From positions 62,001 to 126,000 of the forward strand of contig JAFSRQ010000146.1 of the NCBI GenBank assembly GCA_017446055.1: a stretch of DNA of 64,000 nucleotides. The letters run 5' to 3'. The DNA comes from Synergistaceae bacterium. GTDB taxonomy: Bacteria > Synergistota > Synergistia > Synergistales > Aminobacteriaceae. Shown in pieces: positions 62,087-64,000 of the stretch; within the stretch, counting starts at the first letter, position 1, and every line of letters starts with the position of its first letter. The notes below the pieces were generated by a model, which was not told where the DNA came from, did no database searches, and saw only the letters and a list, made by a program, of their open reading frames with translations. The position numbers and the translations under genes were made by a program.

Positions 62087-62353
62087 CTATCTTTTGTAGT
62101 CAATCCTATCGAAGTGCTTTCCTTGCACAGCTAAGTTCCATGCTTGATACGCTTCTTCTTCGTGCATACCAAGCCAGTTGATGGCCATCTTCATCTGCTT
62201 AAACGGCAGAGACCCTGCCAGCAGTTCACCGTCAATTGTCAGCACGGCTTCATAGTCTCCATATTTTACATGAACATGAGGCTTGCTGTGTTTCCCTGTG
62301 TCGAAGAACATCATGTAGATGATTATTCCGGCAAAACGGCACAATTCCGACAT
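62087..62353 (-). CDS. DUF4160-domain protein
   Basis: A small protein of 88 residues from ATG 62353 (behind CAGGAGAG). The family pattern is clear: FAGIIIYMMFFDTGKHSKPH then VHVKYGDYEAVLTIDGELLA and LPFKQMKMAINWL. It overlaps nothing: the acyl-CoA ligase stops at 62358, four bases upstream. It is followed by DUF2442, its usual partner. A longer frame to 62419 exists but would lie inside the ligase gene and lacks a ribosome site. Confidence 0.85.
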   Translation of the reverse strand: MSELCRFAGIIIYMMFFDTGKHSKPHVHVKYGDYEAVLTIDGELLAGSLPFKQMKMAINWLGMHEEEAYQAWNLAVQGKHFDRIDYKR

Positions 62354-62357
62354 TATT

Positions 62358-64000
62358 TCACTCTCCTGACTTCGCGCTGTCCTCACTGTAGAAGCTACTT
62401 CCCTGCGCGTATCTCTCACGGAGCTTGGGCTTCTCTATTTTCCCGGTCGGGTTTCTGGGAACGTCAGCAAAGATTATCTTGCGTGGCCTCTTGTAGCGCG
62501 GGAGTCCCAGACAGAAGTGATTGATTTCCTCCTCCGTGCAGGTCATGCCCTTTTTCACCTGAATCACAGCCGCGGCAATCTCGCCCAGTCTAGGCTCAGG
62601 AAGACCGATAACCGCAACGTCATGCACCTTCGGATGAGTGATGATGAAGTTCTCGACCTGTACAGGGTAGATGTTCTCGCCGCCAGTGATGACCACGTCC
62701 TTCTTGCGGTCAACAAGCCACACGAATCCGTCCTCGTCCATCATGGCCATGTCCCCGGTGAACAGCCAGCCGTCACGCAGAGTCTCATGAGTCGCGCCCG
62801 GATTATGGTAGTAGCACAGCATGACACCCGGCCCCTTAACGCACAGTTCGCCCGTCTCACCCTGCGGAATGTTGTTGCCGTCGTTGTCGACAATCTTCAG
62901 CTCCCAGCCGTAGCCCGGTACACCGATTGCCCCGACCTTGTGGATGTTCTCCATTCCGAGATGTACACAGCCCGGCCCGGTCGACTCTGAGAGTCCGTAG
63001 TTCGTATCGTACTTGTGATCCGGGAAATATTCCAGCCAATGACGTATCAGCGACGGTGGTACAGGCTGCGCTCCAATGTGCATGAGCCGCCACTGTGAGA
63101 GGTTGCGTCCCTCTAGCTTGAGGTCTCCCCTGTCGAGAGCGGTCAATATGTCTTGGCACCAGGGGACTAACAGCCACACGATTGTGCATCTTTCCCACGA
63201 GACAACATCAAGTATCGCTTTCGGGGACGTTCCTTTGAGGATTACCGCCCTGCTTCCCGTGTAGAGCGAGCCGAACCAGTGCATTTTTGCGCCCGTGTGG
63301 TACAGCGGAGGTATGCACAGGAAAACGTCATCATGTGTCGTAGCGTGGTGGACGGCCTCCATTTTTGCCGACTGCATGAGCGCGGTGTGATTGTGGAGGA
63401 TTGCTTTCGGGAAGCCTGTTGTGCCTGACGAGAAATATATCGCGGCTTCGTCGTGATCCTCGACCAGAATTTTGGGGGCTGACGAAGGGCAGTTGTTGAC
63501 GGCCTCATTGTAGCTTTCCGCGAATGAGGGGCAGTTGTTGCCGACGAAGAACAGAAGGCATGACTCGCCGAGCGCAAGAACTGTATTCTCGACTCTCCCG
63601 ATAAATTCCGGGCCGAAGAAAAGAACGTCAACGTCAGCAAGTTTCACGCAGTACTCGATTTCCTCAGACGAGTAGCGGAAATTCAGAGGAACTGCGATTG
63701 CTCCGGTCTTGAGAATCCCGAAGTATATCGGCAGCCATTCGAGGCAGTTCATGAGGAGGATCGCTACCTTCTGGCCTTTCTTGACCCCGCGGGATAACAG
63801 CATGTTGGCGACCCTGTTGGCTTTCTCGTCAAAGACTGTCCACGTGAACTCGCGCCTGTAGGGTTTCGAGGATGTCGGCTGAATGAGGGCGTATTCCTTC
63901 CACGTTATGCGGACTGGCTCGGACTGTTCCGGGTTGATTTCGACTAGTGCGACTTCATCGCCGTAAAGTTTGGCGTTGCGTTCGAGTAAATCTGTGATAG
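62358..64000 (-). CDS. AMP-dependent acyl-CoA synthetase/ligase, 5' end beyond window
   Basis: Adenylates a carboxylic acid and transfers it to CoA. The reading frame runs to the right edge (ITDLLERNAKLYGDEVALVE near base 64000), so the true start is outside; at least 545 residues are visible. Motifs: P-loop IYFSSGTTGFPKAILHNH, DTNYGLSESTGPGC, DGWLFTGDMAMMDEDGFVWL, DRKKDVVITGGENIYPVQVE and the C-terminal catalytic Lys segment RNPTGKIEKPKL. It resembles medium/long-chain or aryl acyl-CoA ligases. It is the first visible gene of the minus-strand set that continues into DUF4160/DUF2442. Confidence 0.93.
   Translation of the reverse strand, partial: ITDLLERNAKLYGDEVALVEINPEQSEPVRITWKEYALIQPTSSKPYRREFTWTVFDEKANRVANMLLSRGVKKGQKVAILLMNCLEWLPIYFGILKTGAIAVPLNFRYSSEEIEYCVKLADVDVLFFGPEFIGRVENTVLALGESCLLFFVGNNCPSFAESYNEAVNNCPSSAPKILVEDHDEAAIYFSSGTTGFPKAILHNHTALMQSAKMEAVHHATTHDDVFLCIPPLYHTGAKMHWFGSLYTGSRAVILKGTSPKAILDVVSWERCTIVWLLVPWCQDILTALDRGDLKLEGRNLSQWRLMHIGAQPVPPSLIRHWLEYFPDHKYDTNYGLSESTGPGCVHLGMENIHKVGAIGVPGYGWELKIVDNDGNNIPQGETGELCVKGPGVMLCYYHNPGATHETLRDGWLFTGDMAMMDEDGFVWLVDRKKDVVITGGENIYPVQVENFIITHPKVHDVAVIGLPEPRLGEIAAAVIQVKKGMTCTEEEINHFCLGLPRYKRPRKIIFADVPRNPTGKIEKPKLRERYAQGSSFYSEDSAKSGE

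Overview
The window is a dense, Gram-negative-type bacterial chromosome segment with high GC and mostly ATG starts behind strong AGGAGG-like ribosome sites. It most likely comes from the Synergistota. The best marker is the protein at 42756-44672, whose C-terminus (glycine/cysteine motif, hydrophobic helix, basic RKK tail) looks like the Synerg-CTERM sorting signal known from that phylum. A Kdo/LPS operon, an RND efflux pair, DegP and amino-acid/dicarboxylate metabolism also fit an anaerobic, amino-acid-using diderm. The phylum call is inference; no rRNA is present.

Layout. 1-3701: RND permease (cut by the left edge) and adaptor, divergent from a DtxR-family metalloregulator. 3713-9666 (minus): O-antigen ligase/polymerase, M20 peptidase, rho, pfkA, an exported protein. 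9778-13310 (plus): EamA transporter with a His-rich tail, then carboxyltransferase, OadG-like and biotin-carrier subunits of a decarboxylase, without the membrane beta subunit. 13371-15468 (minus): a type II restriction-modification pair. 15631-22494 (plus): fba, kdsA, aspartate kinase, kdsD, kdsB, an ELM1/GtrOC1-like protein and a GT4 glycosyltransferase, i.e. central Kdo/inner-core synthesis. 22520-29126 (minus): DUF2156, TerB-N/TerB-C and a 1216-residue VWA/Ca-repeat protein. 29211-31168: HU, a double OB-like protein, an RpiR regulator. 31230-40299 (minus): rpoC, rpoB and tRNA-Leu(CAG). 40323-44740: a decayed methyltransferase, UDP-glucose dehydrogenase, a small exported protein and the Synerg-CTERM protein. 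44927-48247: FGGY kinase and a duplicated GT2 pair. 48345-52799: dicarboxylate-type carrier, DUF6282 hydrolase, LysR regulator, Fe-S aldo-keto reductase. 52915-58519: PfkB kinase, cation/proton antiporter and an anchored protein, divergent from an alanine symporter with a VanH-like D-lactate dehydrogenase. 58573-64000 (minus): DegP, Lgt-like protein, MBL hydrolase, DUF2442, DUF4160 and an acyl-CoA ligase cut by the right edge.

The most striking signal is a pair of long homopolymers in surface-glycan genes. A G11 tract lies between the likely true ATG (4926) of the O-antigen ligase and its body and puts them out of frame. A G12 tract interrupts a GT2 glycosyltransferase (47394-48247), whose intact paralogue next door shows that 10 or 13 Gs would restore the frame. 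Together with an adjacent LPS/Kdo operon this points to slipped-strand phase variation of cell-surface polysaccharide.

Other points: kdsD seems to lack a standard start codon at its family-typical N-terminus; the tRNA-Leu terminator hairpin contains the -35 element of the apparent rpoBC promoter; the DtxR regulator has a mixed metal-site signature and a Fur-box-like palindrome upstream; and the decarboxylase operon ends exactly where a restriction-modification module sits.
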